NCBI GenBank assembly: GCA_964446115.1
Contig: CAYUNE010000050.1
Coordinates: forward strand, 20,329-84,328
DNA length: 64,000 nt
Direction: 5' to 3'
Source of the DNA: CAYUNE01 sp964446115
GTDB lineage: Bacteria > Desulfobacterota > Desulfobulbia > Desulfobulbales > Desulfobulbaceae
Translations under genes and position numbers: made by a program
The notes under the pieces: generated by a model
Seen by the model: the letters and a program-made list of their open reading frames with translations, nothing else
Database searches by the model: none
Told to the model about the DNA's origin: nothing
In this document: positions 24,613-33,464 of the stretch, piece by piece
How positions within the stretch are numbered: position 1 is the first letter of the stretch
Layout of the letters: the number at the start of each line of letters is the position of its first letter

Positions 24613-26004
24613 TCAGCAGGCGGCCGAGCCCGGAGTGCGCGGAAAGGGAATCACCTCGCGGATATTCCGCATCCCCGTTGCCAGCTGTACCAGTCGTTCA
24701 AAGCCGAGGCCGAATCCGGAGTGCACCACGCTTCCGTAACGGCGTAGGTCGAGATACCATCCATATTCCTCCATGTCGAGGCCGGCCTTGTCCATGCGTT
24801 CCGTCAGCACCGCAAAGCGCTCTTCACGTTGGCTGCCGCCGATGAGCTCGCCGATTCCGGGCACCAGGATATCCATGGCGGCAACGGTTTTTTCATCGTC
24901 GTTGATGCGCATGTAAAAGGGTTTGATCTCCCGGGGATAATCGGTGACGATTACCGGCCGGCCCCCTGCCGCCACCTCGGTGAGCCAGCGCTCGTGCTCC
25001 GCCTGCAGGTCCAGGCCCCACTTCACCGGGTAGGTAAAGTCCGCGCCGCCGCCGTTCAGTTTCCTGATCGCCTCGGTATAACTGATATGATAAAAGTCGC
25101 TGTCGATGATGGTCTGCAAACGGGCAAGCAGACCCTTGTCCACAAAGCGGTTGAGCAGTTGGAGATCCTCGGTGCAGGAGTCCATGGCGTAACCGAGTGT
25201 CTCCTTGACGCAGCTTGCGGCGATTTCCATGTTGCCGGACAGGTCGCAGAAGGCCATTTCCGGCTCCACCATCCAGAACTCGGCCAGGTGGCGGCTGGTA
25301 TTGGAGTTTTCCGCCCGAAAGGTGGGGCCGAAGGTGTAGACCCGTCCCAGGGCCAGGGCATAGATTTCCGCCTGCAGCTGACCGCTGACGGTGAGCCCGG
25401 CCCGACGACCGAAAAAATCACCGGCAAACCAGCTCTCCGGATCGGTTACACCCCCTTGAGGCGGGGTAAGGGTGGTCACCGTGAACATCTCTCCGGCACC
25501 TTCGCAGTCGCTGGTGGTGATGATCGGGGTGTGGATCTGGCAGAATCCCCGTTGGTTGAAAAAGCGATGAATGGCGAAGTTGAGAGCGTTGCGGATGCGG
25601 GTTACAGCGGCAAGGGCGTTGGTACGCGGCCGCAGGTGAGGAATGGTGCGGAGAAACTCGAAGGAGTGCCTCTTCTTCTGCAGGGGATAGGTTGCCGGAT
25701 CGGCCCAGCCGAGAACCGTGAGGGTTGCCGCACGCAGTTCCACCTCCTGGCCCCGGGCCGGGGAGGCGACCAGGTCGCCGCAGACCCTCACCGAACAGCC
25801 GGTGGAGAGTTTTTTCACCTCGGTTGCATAGTTGGCAAGCTCCTCATCGGCAATCACCTGCAGGTTGGCCAGGCAGGATCCATCGTTGATTTCCAGAAAG
25901 GAGAATCCCTTGCCGTCGCGCCGGGTGCGTACCCAGCCGTTGATGGTAAGCCGTCTGTTCAGCGGCTGTTTGGAGAGAATGGTTTTGATGCGGTATTCCT
26001 TCAT
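24613..26004 (-). CDS. asnS: Asparaginyl-tRNA synthetase
   Basis: 463 residues, class IIb. N-terminal OB-fold anticodon domain (INGWVRTRRDGKGFSFLEIN), then catalytic motifs: the transition region FFNQRGFCQIHTPIIT, motif 2 GRVYTFGPTFRAENSNTSRH, WMVEPEMAF, and motif 3 HSGFGLGFERLVQLATGM. The signatures GEMFTVT and the family's PFYM identify AsnRS over AspRS. It lies 12 bp after ttcA in a minus-strand train. With glnS also in the window, both amide aminoacyl-tRNAs can be made directly. Confidence 0.95.
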   Translation of the reverse strand: MKEYRIKTILSKQPLNRRLTINGWVRTRRDGKGFSFLEINDGSCLANLQVIADEELANYATEVKKLSTGCSVRVCGDLVASPARGQEVELRAATLTVLGWADPATYPLQKKRHSFEFLRTIPHLRPRTNALAAVTRIRNALNFAIHRFFNQRGFCQIHTPIITTSDCEGAGEMFTVTTLTPPQGGVTDPESWFAGDFFGRRAGLTVSGQLQAEIYALALGRVYTFGPTFRAENSNTSRHLAEFWMVEPEMAFCDLSGNMEIAASCVKETLGYAMDSCTEDLQLLNRFVDKGLLARLQTIIDSDFYHISYTEAIRKLNGGGADFTYPVKWGLDLQAEHERWLTEVAAGGRPVIVTDYPREIKPFYMRINDDEKTVAAMDILVPGIGELIGGSQREERFAVLTERMDKAGLDMEEYGWYLDLRRYGSVVHSGFGLGFERLVQLATGMRNIREVIPFPRTPGSAAC

Positions 26005-26016
26005 GACTTATTTTTT

Positions 26017-26784
26017 CTATGCTGTTTCATCCGGCAGATAGTCGAGGCGAACATTGGCCAGAGCTGCAAAGATGCTTGCCTTGGTTTCCGGCATGTATCT
26101 GTAGAGAATTGTAAGGAGCCTGCGGATGGTGGTGCGTCTGGTCGTGCCGTCCAGGGGGCAGTCGGAGGCAACGGGTTTGAGGCCGAGACGATTGCCGATC
26201 TCCACCACCTCATGTTTTTCGAGAAAGGCCAGGGGACGGATGAGGGCGAGTTTTCCGCCAAAGAGATCCTGGCGCGGCAGCATGGTGCTGATATTGCCGC
26301 TGTAGAGCAGGTTGAGGAAAAATGTTTCAATGATGTCATCCTTATGATGACCAAAGGCGATTTTGGCACAACCCCGTTCCCGGGCCAGGGCAAAGAGCTG
26401 GTTGCGGCGCTGCCGGGCGCAGAGGAAGCAGGCGTCTTTGACCGGTCCGCTGCCGGAGCCGTTTTCCCGGAGGGGCGCATGGCCTGGGCGCCCGGCTGCC
26501 TCCTGCCGGTGCAGCTCCAGGTGAAAGCGCTCAAGCTGCCGTTGGATCGCCGTAAAACGGCTGCTGCTGCCGTTGACCGCGGCTCCGGTGTCGATATGCA
26601 CCAGTTGGAGCTCGTAGCGGATGGGTGCTTTTTGTTGCCAGAAGTCAAGCAGCCAGGCCGTCACCAGGGAGTCGATGCCGCCGGAGACCGCCATCAGGAC
26701 CCGGTCGCCATCAGAGAGCATCCGGTAGGCGTGCAGGGCCCTGCCGATGCGCTGGTTGACGCTTCTGCTCAGTATTTCCGCCAT
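26017..26784 (-). CDS. ttcA: TtcA-like tRNA 2-thiolation PP-loop ATPase
   Basis: 255 residues. PP-loop AVSGGIDSLVTAWLL, then CFLCARQRRNQLFALA (CxxC for the Fe-S cluster), GHHKDDIIETFFLNLLYSGN and DCPLDGTTRR. This layout fits TtcA, which makes 2-thiocytidine at position 32 of some tRNAs, or the close TtuA group. Start ATG at 26784. It sits 31 bp after the lipoprotein gene and 12 bp before asnS, so a tRNA-centred operon is plausible. Confidence 0.87.
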   Translation of the reverse strand: MAEILSRSVNQRIGRALHAYRMLSDGDRVLMAVSGGIDSLVTAWLLDFWQQKAPIRYELQLVHIDTGAAVNGSSSRFTAIQRQLERFHLELHRQEAAGRPGHAPLRENGSGSGPVKDACFLCARQRRNQLFALARERGCAKIAFGHHKDDIIETFFLNLLYSGNISTMLPRQDLFGGKLALIRPLAFLEKHEVVEIGNRLGLKPVASDCPLDGTTRRTTIRRLLTILYRYMPETKASIFAALANVRLDYLPDETA

Positions 26785-26815
26785 CGGCAGGGGAAAAGCC
26801 GGAGACTTGCCGGTG

Positions 26816-27463
26816 TCAGCGTGGCAGGTAGGGACATTCCCCCAGTTTTTCCCGCAACCCTTCCCGCAGAAGCTGTTCGCCGCTGATCCAGCGGAAACCG
26901 CGATTGGAAGCCTTGGTCAGGGTGAAGAGGTTTTCGAGGATCGAGGTCTGGGTTTCGTCAAATTCGCCACGGCAGAGTACATGGCCGTTTTCCGCTTCGA
27001 TGAGTCGGTAGTCAAAGGCGGCTCCCGCCGGTCGCTGGGCGGAGTAGTTGGTGCCGATCCGGCTTTGAAAACGGCTGAGGGTCACCTGCAGGACAAGGTT
27101 GCAGTTGAGCTTGGCCGCAGCAAGCCGGGCCTTTTCCGCCGGCAAAATTCTTGCATCCATTGCCGTATCATCCAGCAGGTCGCCGGCGGCGAACCGGATT
27201 TTTTCCCTGCCGGCCAGTTCTTCCCTGAGAAGACTGTCCATGATCACGGTTCCCTGTTCCAGAGAATGCGCTGCCTTGTAGGAAAGGGTGTGATCAAAGT
27301 CGATCCGTGACTCGGTGGGCAGAACCGCTATGCAGGAGACGGCAACCTTTTTTGGGGGCGGTTGCAGGGTGCGGTCGAACAAAACGATATCACCGCAGCC
27401 GGAAAGGCAGAACAGAGTGATGACGGCCGGGAGTATGGCGGGAAAGAGTAGGAATTTTTTCAT
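26816..27463 (-). CDS. Hypothetical lipoprotein
   Basis: 215 residues. Signal peptide MKKFLLFPAILPAVITLFCL with lipobox LSGC, so the mature protein starts at a lipidated Cys. The body has IAVLPTESRIDF, a central helical part around AEKARLAAAKLNCNLVLQVT and LSRFQSRIGTNYSA; this pattern (strand, then a small-molecule-like fold with LV-LQ-VT) recalls the GNA1162/LpoB-like outer-membrane assembly lipoproteins, but I cannot assign it. ATG at 27463 is chosen for the signal peptide; upstream sequence adds no sensible residues. It lies between hisB and ttcA. Confidence 0.75.
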   Translation of the reverse strand: MKKFLLFPAILPAVITLFCLSGCGDIVLFDRTLQPPPKKVAVSCIAVLPTESRIDFDHTLSYKAAHSLEQGTVIMDSLLREELAGREKIRFAAGDLLDDTAMDARILPAEKARLAAAKLNCNLVLQVTLSRFQSRIGTNYSAQRPAGAAFDYRLIEAENGHVLCRGEFDETQTSILENLFTLTKASNRGFRWISGEQLLREGLREKLGECPYLPR

Positions 27464-27515
27464 GGTGGTTTTCCTCGCTGCTGCGCCCCTGGGGGCATGG
27501 ACTTTTTCTCTGTTG

Positions 27516-28112
27516 TTACAGCATGCCTTTTGACGAAAGCTGTCCCCGGAGCCGTCGGTCGTTGCTGGTTGCCCGGTCAAGGGCGCGGCCAAAGGCCTTG
27601 AACACCGCCTCCAGAATGTGGTGGGAGTTCTCGCCGTGGAGGACGTCCACATGCAGGGTCAGGCCGCCGTGCTGGGCAACGGCGCGGAAGAACTCCTTGG
27701 CCAGTGCCGTGTCAAAGGTGCCCACCTTCTGATCCGGAACCCGGACATCGTAGTGCAGATGGGGACGGTTGGAGATGTCCAGGCAGACTCGGGCCAGGGT
27801 TTCGTCCATGGGCACGTAGGTAAAGCCGTAGCGGCTGATTCCCCGGTTGTCGCCGAGCGCCTCTTTCAGGGCCCGGCCCAGACAGATCCCGATATCTTCC
27901 ACTGTGTGATGATCGTCGATCTCCGTATCACCCCTGGCGGTCACCGTGAGGTCGAAAAAGCCGTGCACCGCGAAAAGGGTGAGCATATGGTCCAGGAAGC
28001 CGACCCCGGTAGTGATCTTTGCCGCTCCGCTGCCGTCTATGACTAGACTGAGTTCGATATCGGTTTCGTTGGTACGGCGCCGTATGCGCCCGCGCCTCTC
28101 CTGTGTGGTCAT
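27516..28112 (-). CDS. hisB: Imidazoleglycerol-phosphate dehydratase
   Basis: 198 residues. It dehydrates imidazole glycerol phosphate in histidine synthesis, using two Mn sites. The His-rich repeats are present: LDHMLTLFAVHG, DDHHTVEDIGICLGRALKEA, EFFRAVAQHGGLTLHVDVLH and NSHHILEAVFKAFGRALDRA. It is the monofunctional form with no phosphatase domain. ATG at 28112 is backed by GGAGGGAAGG upstream. No other his gene is adjacent; it heads the train to hflX. Confidence 0.95.
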   Translation of the reverse strand: MTTQERRGRIRRRTNETDIELSLVIDGSGAAKITTGVGFLDHMLTLFAVHGFFDLTVTARGDTEIDDHHTVEDIGICLGRALKEALGDNRGISRYGFTYVPMDETLARVCLDISNRPHLHYDVRVPDQKVGTFDTALAKEFFRAVAQHGGLTLHVDVLHGENSHHILEAVFKAFGRALDRATSNDRRLRGQLSSKGML

Positions 28113-28381
28113 GGTGCCTTCCCTCCGGCGGTGAAATCCGTGGATCTGCGTCTCATTCCACCGACATATTATTCTTCTTCCGACCATATGGCAATAGCTC
28201 ACCTTGATTTCAGGGAAAAATCGTCGCCGCCTCCCGGCGACGGCGGCTGACTCCGGAAATATGACGCCCTCAGCCAACCGCCTCTCACCCTCTGCTTGGA
28301 AAGAGGAAGATGCCCATTTTTTTAGTTGACAGAGTTTTTCCCCGGGTGTTATATTTTCTTGTTAATGTCATAAATGAGCGA

Positions 28382-28456
<75 letters not shown>

Positions 28457-28467
28457 ATGATCATTCC

Positions 28468-28496
28468 AGGTTCGAACCGGTTTCGAACCTTTTTTT
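28468..28496 (+). terminator. Rho-independent terminator of tRNA-Gly
   Basis: AGGTTCGAA (28468-28476) pairs perfectly with TTCGAACCT (28482-28490), loop CCGGT, then seven T. It separates the tRNA from rplM. Confidence 0.9.
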
Positions 28497-28535
28497 AATT
28501 CGAGATATTGCAGGTCAGGAAAACAGGGAAAGCCG

Positions 28536-28964
28536 ATGAAAACGTTGTATACTCCGGTGAAGGATATTGATCGCAGGTGGTATGTCGTGGATGCCGACGG
28601 CAAGGTTCTCGGCAGAATGGCCACGGAGATCGCCAGCCGGTTGCGCGGTAAGCACAAACCAACCTTTTGTAATTTCCAGGACAACGGCGATTTCATCGTT
28701 GTCATCAATGCCGAGAAAATCCGGCTCACCGGTAACAAGTGGGATGAGAAGAAATACTATCACCACACCGGCTATATGGGAGGAATCAAGGAGATCGCCG
28801 CCAAGGACCTCCTGGCCAAAAAGCCCGAGGAGCTGATCCGCAAGGCGGTGAAAGGGATGCTTCCCAAGAACAGGCTGGGCCGGCGGCAGCTCAAGAAACT
28901 CAAGATCTATGCCGGCGGCGAGCATCCCCATGCCGCTCAGCAGCCGGAACCATTGGATGTGTAA
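28536..28964 (+). CDS. rplM: 50S ribosomal protein L13
   Basis: 142 residues. Family features: RRWYVVDADGKVLGRMATEI, KHKPTFCNFQDNGDFIVVIN, GNKWDEKKYYHHTGYMGGIK and KGMLPKNRLGRRQLKKLKIY. L13 is an early 23S-binding protein. It is 9 bp ahead of rpsI, the usual rplM-rpsI pair. Confidence 0.97.
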   Translation: MKTLYTPVKDIDRRWYVVDADGKVLGRMATEIASRLRGKHKPTFCNFQDNGDFIVVINAEKIRLTGNKWDEKKYYHHTGYMGGIKEIAAKDLLAKKPEELIRKAVKGMLPKNRLGRRQLKKLKIYAGGEHPHAAQQPEPLDV

Positions 28965-28973
28965 CAGAGAGGT

Positions 28974-29366
28974 ATGACAGTGGAAAGACATTACGCCACC
29001 GGCAAGAGAAAGACAGCCGTCGCCCGGGTCTGGATTACTCCGGGACAGGGCAACATTGTTGTCAACAAAAAATCCCTGGACGAATACTTCGGCGGCATCT
29101 TCTTTGAACCCAAGGTAGCCAAGCCTTTTCAGATTACCGACAGCGAGGGCGAGTGGGATGTGATAGCCACCCTTAAGGGCGGCGGAAAGTCCGCCCAGGT
29201 GGATGCCCTGGTACATGGAATATCCAAGGCACTGCAGGAGGCCGACGGCGAGTTGCGTATGCCGCTGAAGAAAGCCGGGCTGCTCACCCGTGATCCCCGC
29301 GCCAAGGAGCGGAAGAAATACGGTCAGCGCGGTGCCCGGGCAAAATTCCAGTTCTCCAAGCGCTAG
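28974..29366 (+). CDS. rpsI: 30S ribosomal protein S9
   Basis: 130 residues. Starts near RHYATGKRKTAVARVWITPG and ends with the classic KYGQRGARAKFQFSKR, whose C-terminal Lys-Arg contacts the P-site tRNA. The start ATG at 28974 has AGAGAGG just upstream. It is followed by a terminator at 29408. Confidence 0.97.
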   Translation: MTVERHYATGKRKTAVARVWITPGQGNIVVNKKSLDEYFGGIFFEPKVAKPFQITDSEGEWDVIATLKGGGKSAQVDALVHGISKALQEADGELRMPLKKAGLLTRDPRAKERKKYGQRGARAKFQFSKR

Positions 29367-29407
29367 ATACGACTACGACCTTCCTCTTCATCTTCAGACG
29401 AAGTTCC

Positions 29408-29440
29408 AGGGAATAACGGGCCATCCGTTATTCCCTTTTT
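29408..29440 (+). terminator. Rho-independent terminator of rplM-rpsI
   Basis: AGGGAATAACGG (29408-29419) pairs perfectly with CCGTTATTCCCT (29425-29436), loop GCCAT, then a T run. Confidence 0.93.
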
Positions 29441-29482
29441 GTTTCAGTTCCCTTTCTTTTTTCCGGGCGATCCGTTTGCTTC

Positions 29483-30265
29483 ATGCGAAACATCAAGTTG
29501 CTGCTCTCCTATGACGGCAGCCGTTATGCCGGTTGGCAGCGCCAGAAAAACGCCCCCACCATCCAGCAGACCATTGAGGAGAAGCTGGCCGCCATGACCG
29601 GCTCCCGCGTTGTTCTTCACGGAGCCGGACGCACGGACGCCGGAGTCCATGCCCTGGGCATGGTTGCCAATTTCCACACCGCCTCCAGGCTTCCCGTCAC
29701 CGCGTTTTTCGGCGGCCTCAACCATCTGTTGCCGCCGGACATCCGTATATTGGAGGCCTCCGAGGTTGCCGCCGACTTCCACAGCCGCTACGGGGCGTTG
29801 GGAAAAACCTATTGCTATCATCTCTTCACCGGGACGGTCCTGCCGCCGGTGCGGCGGCACTATTGCGCCCATATCCGGACACTGTTTGATATCGAGCCGG
29901 TACGGATCTGCCTGGAGACCATCCTGGGAACCCATGACTTCAGCAGTTTTGAAACCGCGGGATCGCGTGATCGGGGGCGGGAAGGCGGCCGCGGCGGTGT
30001 CCGTACCATCTACCGGGCCACCTGTCGGCAAACCCTGGAGGATGCCTGGCTCTTTAGCTTCACCGGCGACGGCTTTCTGCGTCACATGGTCCGCTGCCTG
30101 GTGGGCACACTGGTCAAGGTGGGAGGAGGCAATATTTCACCCGAAGAATTCACCGCCATTCTGGCGGCCGGAGACAGGAGCAGGGCCGCCTTTACCGCCC
30201 CGGCCTGCGGTCTTTTTCTTGAGCGGGTCTATTATGATCACCGGCCGTCCCCCGTCGGGCGGTAA
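29483..30265 (+). CDS. truA: tRNA pseudouridine(38-40) synthase TruA
   Basis: 260 residues. It makes pseudouridine at positions 38-40 of tRNA anticodon stems. Seen: LLLSYDGSRYAGWQRQKNAP, the catalytic Asp in HGAGRTDAGVHALGMVANFH, LNHLLPPDIRIL, and the late TGDGFLRHMVRCLVGTLVKV. Length is normal. Separated from rpsI by a terminator, so it needs its own promoter; a two-way terminator follows at 30283. Confidence 0.96.
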   Translation: MRNIKLLLSYDGSRYAGWQRQKNAPTIQQTIEEKLAAMTGSRVVLHGAGRTDAGVHALGMVANFHTASRLPVTAFFGGLNHLLPPDIRILEASEVAADFHSRYGALGKTYCYHLFTGTVLPPVRRHYCAHIRTLFDIEPVRICLETILGTHDFSSFETAGSRDRGREGGRGGVRTIYRATCRQTLEDAWLFSFTGDGFLRHMVRCLVGTLVKVGGGNISPEEFTAILAAGDRSRAAFTAPACGLFLERVYYDHRPSPVGR

Positions 30266-30282
30266 AATACACCGATTTCCCC

Positions 30283-30320
30283 AAAAAAAAGGGCCGCCCC
30301 ACAGGGGGCGACCCTTTTCT
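30283..30320. terminator. Bidirectional terminator between truA and the cytochrome gene
   Basis: AAAGGGCCGCCCC and GGGGGCGACCCTTT form a G/C-rich hairpin with A and T runs on the two sides. It can serve truA (plus) and the cytochrome gene (minus). Confidence 0.85.
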
Positions 30321-30336
30321 TAGCCAGTGAAAAGGT

Positions 30337-30792
30337 CTATTTTTTCTTTTTCGGGTGACAGGTGGTGCATTTTTTCAGCTTCTTCTTTTTCGGATCTTTT
30401 TTGGCGGTTTCCTTGTGACATGCAAGGCAGTTGCCATGAGCCGCGCCCTTGAGGGTGTCGAGCTTGAGGGGTTTCTTGCCGCCGATATCCTTGGTCTTCC
30501 CCTTCAGTACTTCGGCATTGTGGCAATCGGCACATTTTTTTTCGATCTTCATGCCCTCTTTGTAGAGAACCTGTTTGCCGTCGTCACCCATGGTGTGATG
30601 ACATTCCTCGCACTTGATCTTTTCCTGATGTTTGCGATGGGGGAATTCAACCGGCGATTTCTTGGGTTTTTCCACGGTGGGCTTGATGGTGATCTTTTCC
30701 GGACCCTTCTCGTCGTCGCCCGCCAGAGTCAGAGAAACGGTCGCTGTACAGAAAAAGGTTAACGCGGCCATCAACACAACACATCTTTTCAT
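30337..30792 (-). CDS. Periplasmic tetraheme class III cytochrome c (c3-like)
   Basis: 151 residues with a signal peptide (MKRCVVLMAALTFFCTATVS ending near LTLAG) and four CxxCH heme sites: CEECHH, CADCH, CLACH and CTTCH. FPHRKHQ supplies distal histidine ligands as in c3. The C-terminus and the linkers are very Lys-rich, typical of c3 patches that dock hydrogenases and Qrc/Tmc-type complexes. The role is periplasmic electron shuttling from H2 or formate oxidation. It stands alone, with a terminator downstream and 128 bp before the MFS gene. Confidence 0.92.
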   Translation of the reverse strand: MKRCVVLMAALTFFCTATVSLTLAGDDEKGPEKITIKPTVEKPKKSPVEFPHRKHQEKIKCEECHHTMGDDGKQVLYKEGMKIEKKCADCHNAEVLKGKTKDIGGKKPLKLDTLKGAAHGNCLACHKETAKKDPKKKKLKKCTTCHPKKKK

Positions 30793-30920
30793 GATACTCC
30801 TCCTTTCTTTGGTTAATATATGGATAACGTTGAATAACCGGTGTGTATATTTATTGCTCTTTGGCCTTCATGTCAAGAGGTTCCGCGGGGTTGCCGGCCG
30901 CTTTCCCGCCCTTGTCCTTC

Positions 30921-32120
30921 TCATGATTTCATGGGCGGTGTCAACCGGATAAGCACGCAAACGGCACCGACCAGGAGCAGGGAGACACAGCCCAGGGCGG
31001 GAAAGACAGCAGCGATTCCCCAGGCCCCTTCCACGCCCTTGATCAGTTTTACGGCCAGGGCGCCGACCCCGAAGGTGAGGACGAATTTCATGCCATATGC
31101 TGAACTGTGCAGCGAGGGAGGTGTGAGGCGGGCCACCAGGGTATTTTCCACCGGCTGCATACCCAGGAGAAAAAACGAGTGCAGCGTCACCAGCAGGACC
31201 AGCGGCAAATCAAAGGCCCGGCCCACCAGGAAGGCCGCCGGCAGGGTCATGAGATGGAAAACAAGATACCCCATGCGCAGGTCGAACCGTTCACCGGCCC
31301 GGCCGCCGGCATACTGTCCCAGCATGCCGATGAGATAGAGTCCTGAGGCAAGCCCGGTGGCCACGACGTTCTTCGAGATATGTGCTCCGGCGAAAAGACG
31401 AAGAAAAGCGGCATGGATTCCCGTTCCCCTGAGTTCAAAAAGGGCGGGCATGGTGACCGTGGCTCCCCGGTAGACAATACCGCCGAGCATCATGCACACC
31501 AAAAGAACGGCAAAGCCACGCCGGACAGAGGCGGCGGCTTCACCCTTTTTTTCTCTGCCGGCGGCACGTGAGGAGACGCGGATGCGGGTCAGGAAGAGCA
31601 GGCCGGCAAGGTTGAGTAGGGCCAGGCAGAGATAGACGGCCCGGGCACCCAGCAGCCAGTTGACACCCCCGGCAAGCAGCGGGCCGGCGGCCAGCCCCAG
31701 GTTGCCGAACATGCCGTTGTAGGCCATGCCGGCCGATGTCCGGGAAACGCAGCAGGCGATCCAGCCCAGACCGGCAGGGTGGTAGATACCGGAGAAAAAG
31801 CCGATCCCGGCCAGGGAGAGCCTGAACCCGGCGGGGGAGTCGAGATTCATGGCCGCGGCCACTCCGCAGATTCCCGCACCCAGGTGGAACAGGGCCAGCA
31901 TGGGTCCGGCGCCGAGGCGGTCCGCCAGTATCCCCCAGGGCAGGGCCGTGAGCCCGAAGAGCAGATACATCCAGAAGGCCAGGTCCAGGGTTTCCGCCAT
32001 GCCCAGTCCCAACCGGCCGGAAAGGGGCAGCAGAATCGCCGGAAAGACCAGCATGTTGAAATGGCTGAGGAAATGACCGTAGCAGGTGACGGTCAAAATG
32101 GAACGGTCACGGGCGTTCAT
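30921..32120 (-). CDS. MFS-family transporter
   Basis: 399 residues, about 12 membrane helices. The loop motif after helix 2 reads GILADRLGAGP, the MFS signature G-x-L-a-D-r-x-G. The substrate cannot be read. ATG at 32120 is used (a GTG at 32123 precedes it). It begins 15 bp after the dctM stop, so it may be co-transcribed with the TRAP transporter genes and carry a related compound, though this is inference. Confidence 0.85.
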   Translation of the reverse strand: MNARDRSILTVTCYGHFLSHFNMLVFPAILLPLSGRLGLGMAETLDLAFWMYLLFGLTALPWGILADRLGAGPMLALFHLGAGICGVAAAMNLDSPAGFRLSLAGIGFFSGIYHPAGLGWIACCVSRTSAGMAYNGMFGNLGLAAGPLLAGGVNWLLGARAVYLCLALLNLAGLLFLTRIRVSSRAAGREKKGEAAASVRRGFAVLLVCMMLGGIVYRGATVTMPALFELRGTGIHAAFLRLFAGAHISKNVVATGLASGLYLIGMLGQYAGGRAGERFDLRMGYLVFHLMTLPAAFLVGRAFDLPLVLLVTLHSFFLLGMQPVENTLVARLTPPSLHSSAYGMKFVLTFGVGALAVKLIKGVEGAWGIAAVFPALGCVSLLLVGAVCVLIRLTPPMKS

Positions 32121-32135
32121 CACTGCCGGGGACTG

Positions 32136-33464
32136 TTACAGACCGTAGAGACGGGGGAAGATGACAAGGGAAACAAGGGTCATCACCTGGATGAGGATAA
32201 AGGGCATAACCCCCTTGTAAATATCCACGGTACGCACCTCCGGGGGGCAGACTCCTTTGAGATAAAACAGGGAAAAACCGAAAGGCGGAGTCAGAAATGA
32301 GGTCTGCAGGTTCATGGCGATGAGAATGGCGAACCACATGGGGTTGATGCCGATGGTTTCGGCGATGGGCAGCAGAATCGGCACGACGATATAGGAAATC
32401 TCGATGAAGTCGATAAAGAAGCCGAGCAGCATGATCGCCAGCATGGAGAGAATGAGGAATCCCCATTTTTCCCCGGGCAGGCCGGTCATGAATCCCTCGA
32501 CGATGGTGTCGGCGCCGGTGTAGACAAAGACCATGGAAAAGGCGGTGGCACCGATGAGGATGGCGAAAACCATGGCGGTGATTTTGACGGTCTCCAGGCA
32601 GGAGTCCATGACGATCGTCCAGCTCAACCGCTTGTACATTGCCGCCAGCACCATGGCGCCCAGGGCGCCCACCGCCGCCGATTCGGTGGGAGTGGCGATT
32701 CCTGCAAAGATGGATCCCAGCACCATGATGATAAGCGAAAGGGGCGGCAGAATCGCAAAGAGCGCCCGTTTGAGCGATCCCTTTCTCCTGTGCTCGGCCA
32801 CGACGATGGCCGGAGCCACCTGCGGTCTCAGGAAGGCGATAACCAGGATATAGATCACATAGCAGCCCACCAGTACCAGGCCGGGCCAGAGCGCTGCCTG
32901 AAAGAGATCACCCACCGGCAGCTGGAAAACATCGCCCAGAATGATAAGTACGATGGAGGGTGGAATGATCTGGCCCAGGGTGCCGGCCGCGCAGATGGTG
33001 CCGGTGGAGAGCTTTTTGGAATAACCGTACTTGAGCATGACCGGCAGGGAGATGACGCCCATGGCTACCACCGAGGCCCCGACGACACCCGTGGAGGCGG
33101 CCAGGAGCGTACCCACCAGAACCGTGCTGATGGCAACACCGCCCCGCACCTTGCCGAAGAGCAGCCCCATGGATTCCAGCAGCCGTTCGGCCAGGTCCGA
33201 TTTCTGCAGGATGATGCCCATGAGAATGAAGAGGGGCACCGCCATGAGAATCGTGTTGGTCATGATGGAGTAGATCCGGAAGGGCATCATGGAAAACATG
33301 AGGAAGAACTCCTCGGCCACTCCGGCAAAGGTCGGATCCGGCAGCATTTCGATGAAAGCGGCAATGGCGCCGAACAGCATGGCCACCGCTCCGAAGGTAA
33401 AGGCCACCGGATAGCCCACGGTGAGAAGGAGCAGGGCGGCGAAGAACATGATGATCCCCGTCAC
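32136..33464 (-). CDS. dctM: TRAP transporter large permease subunit (DctM)
   Basis: 442 residues, about 12 membrane helices, COG1593-like. Family pieces: ILMGIILQKSDLAERLLESM, STGVVGASVVAMGVISLPVM, AAGTLGQIIPPSIVLIILGD, PTESAAVGALGAMVLA and LTPPFGFSLFYLKGVCPPEV. It forms the Na+-driven channel of a tripartite TRAP carboxylate importer. GTG start overlaps the dctQ TGA stop by 4 bp. Confidence 0.95.
   Translation of the reverse strand: MTGIIMFFAALLLLTVGYPVAFTFGAVAMLFGAIAAFIEMLPDPTFAGVAEEFFLMFSMMPFRIYSIMTNTILMAVPLFILMGIILQKSDLAERLLESMGLLFGKVRGGVAISTVLVGTLLAASTGVVGASVVAMGVISLPVMLKYGYSKKLSTGTICAAGTLGQIIPPSIVLIILGDVFQLPVGDLFQAALWPGLVLVGCYVIYILVIAFLRPQVAPAIVVAEHRRKGSLKRALFAILPPLSLIIMVLGSIFAGIATPTESAAVGALGAMVLAAMYKRLSWTIVMDSCLETVKITAMVFAILIGATAFSMVFVYTGADTIVEGFMTGLPGEKWGFLILSMLAIMLLGFFIDFIEISYIVVPILLPIAETIGINPMWFAILIAMNLQTSFLTPPFGFSLFYLKGVCPPEVRTVDIYKGVMPFILIQVMTLVSLVIFPRLYGL

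Noticed and set aside
23718..24845. 375-codon plus-strand frame opposite hflX
   Set aside because: Antisense to hflX with no motif; it also runs into asnS.
24829..26886. 685-codon plus-strand frame opposite asnS and ttcA
   Set aside because: No family motif, crosses gene ends, and asnS/ttcA are firmly identified.
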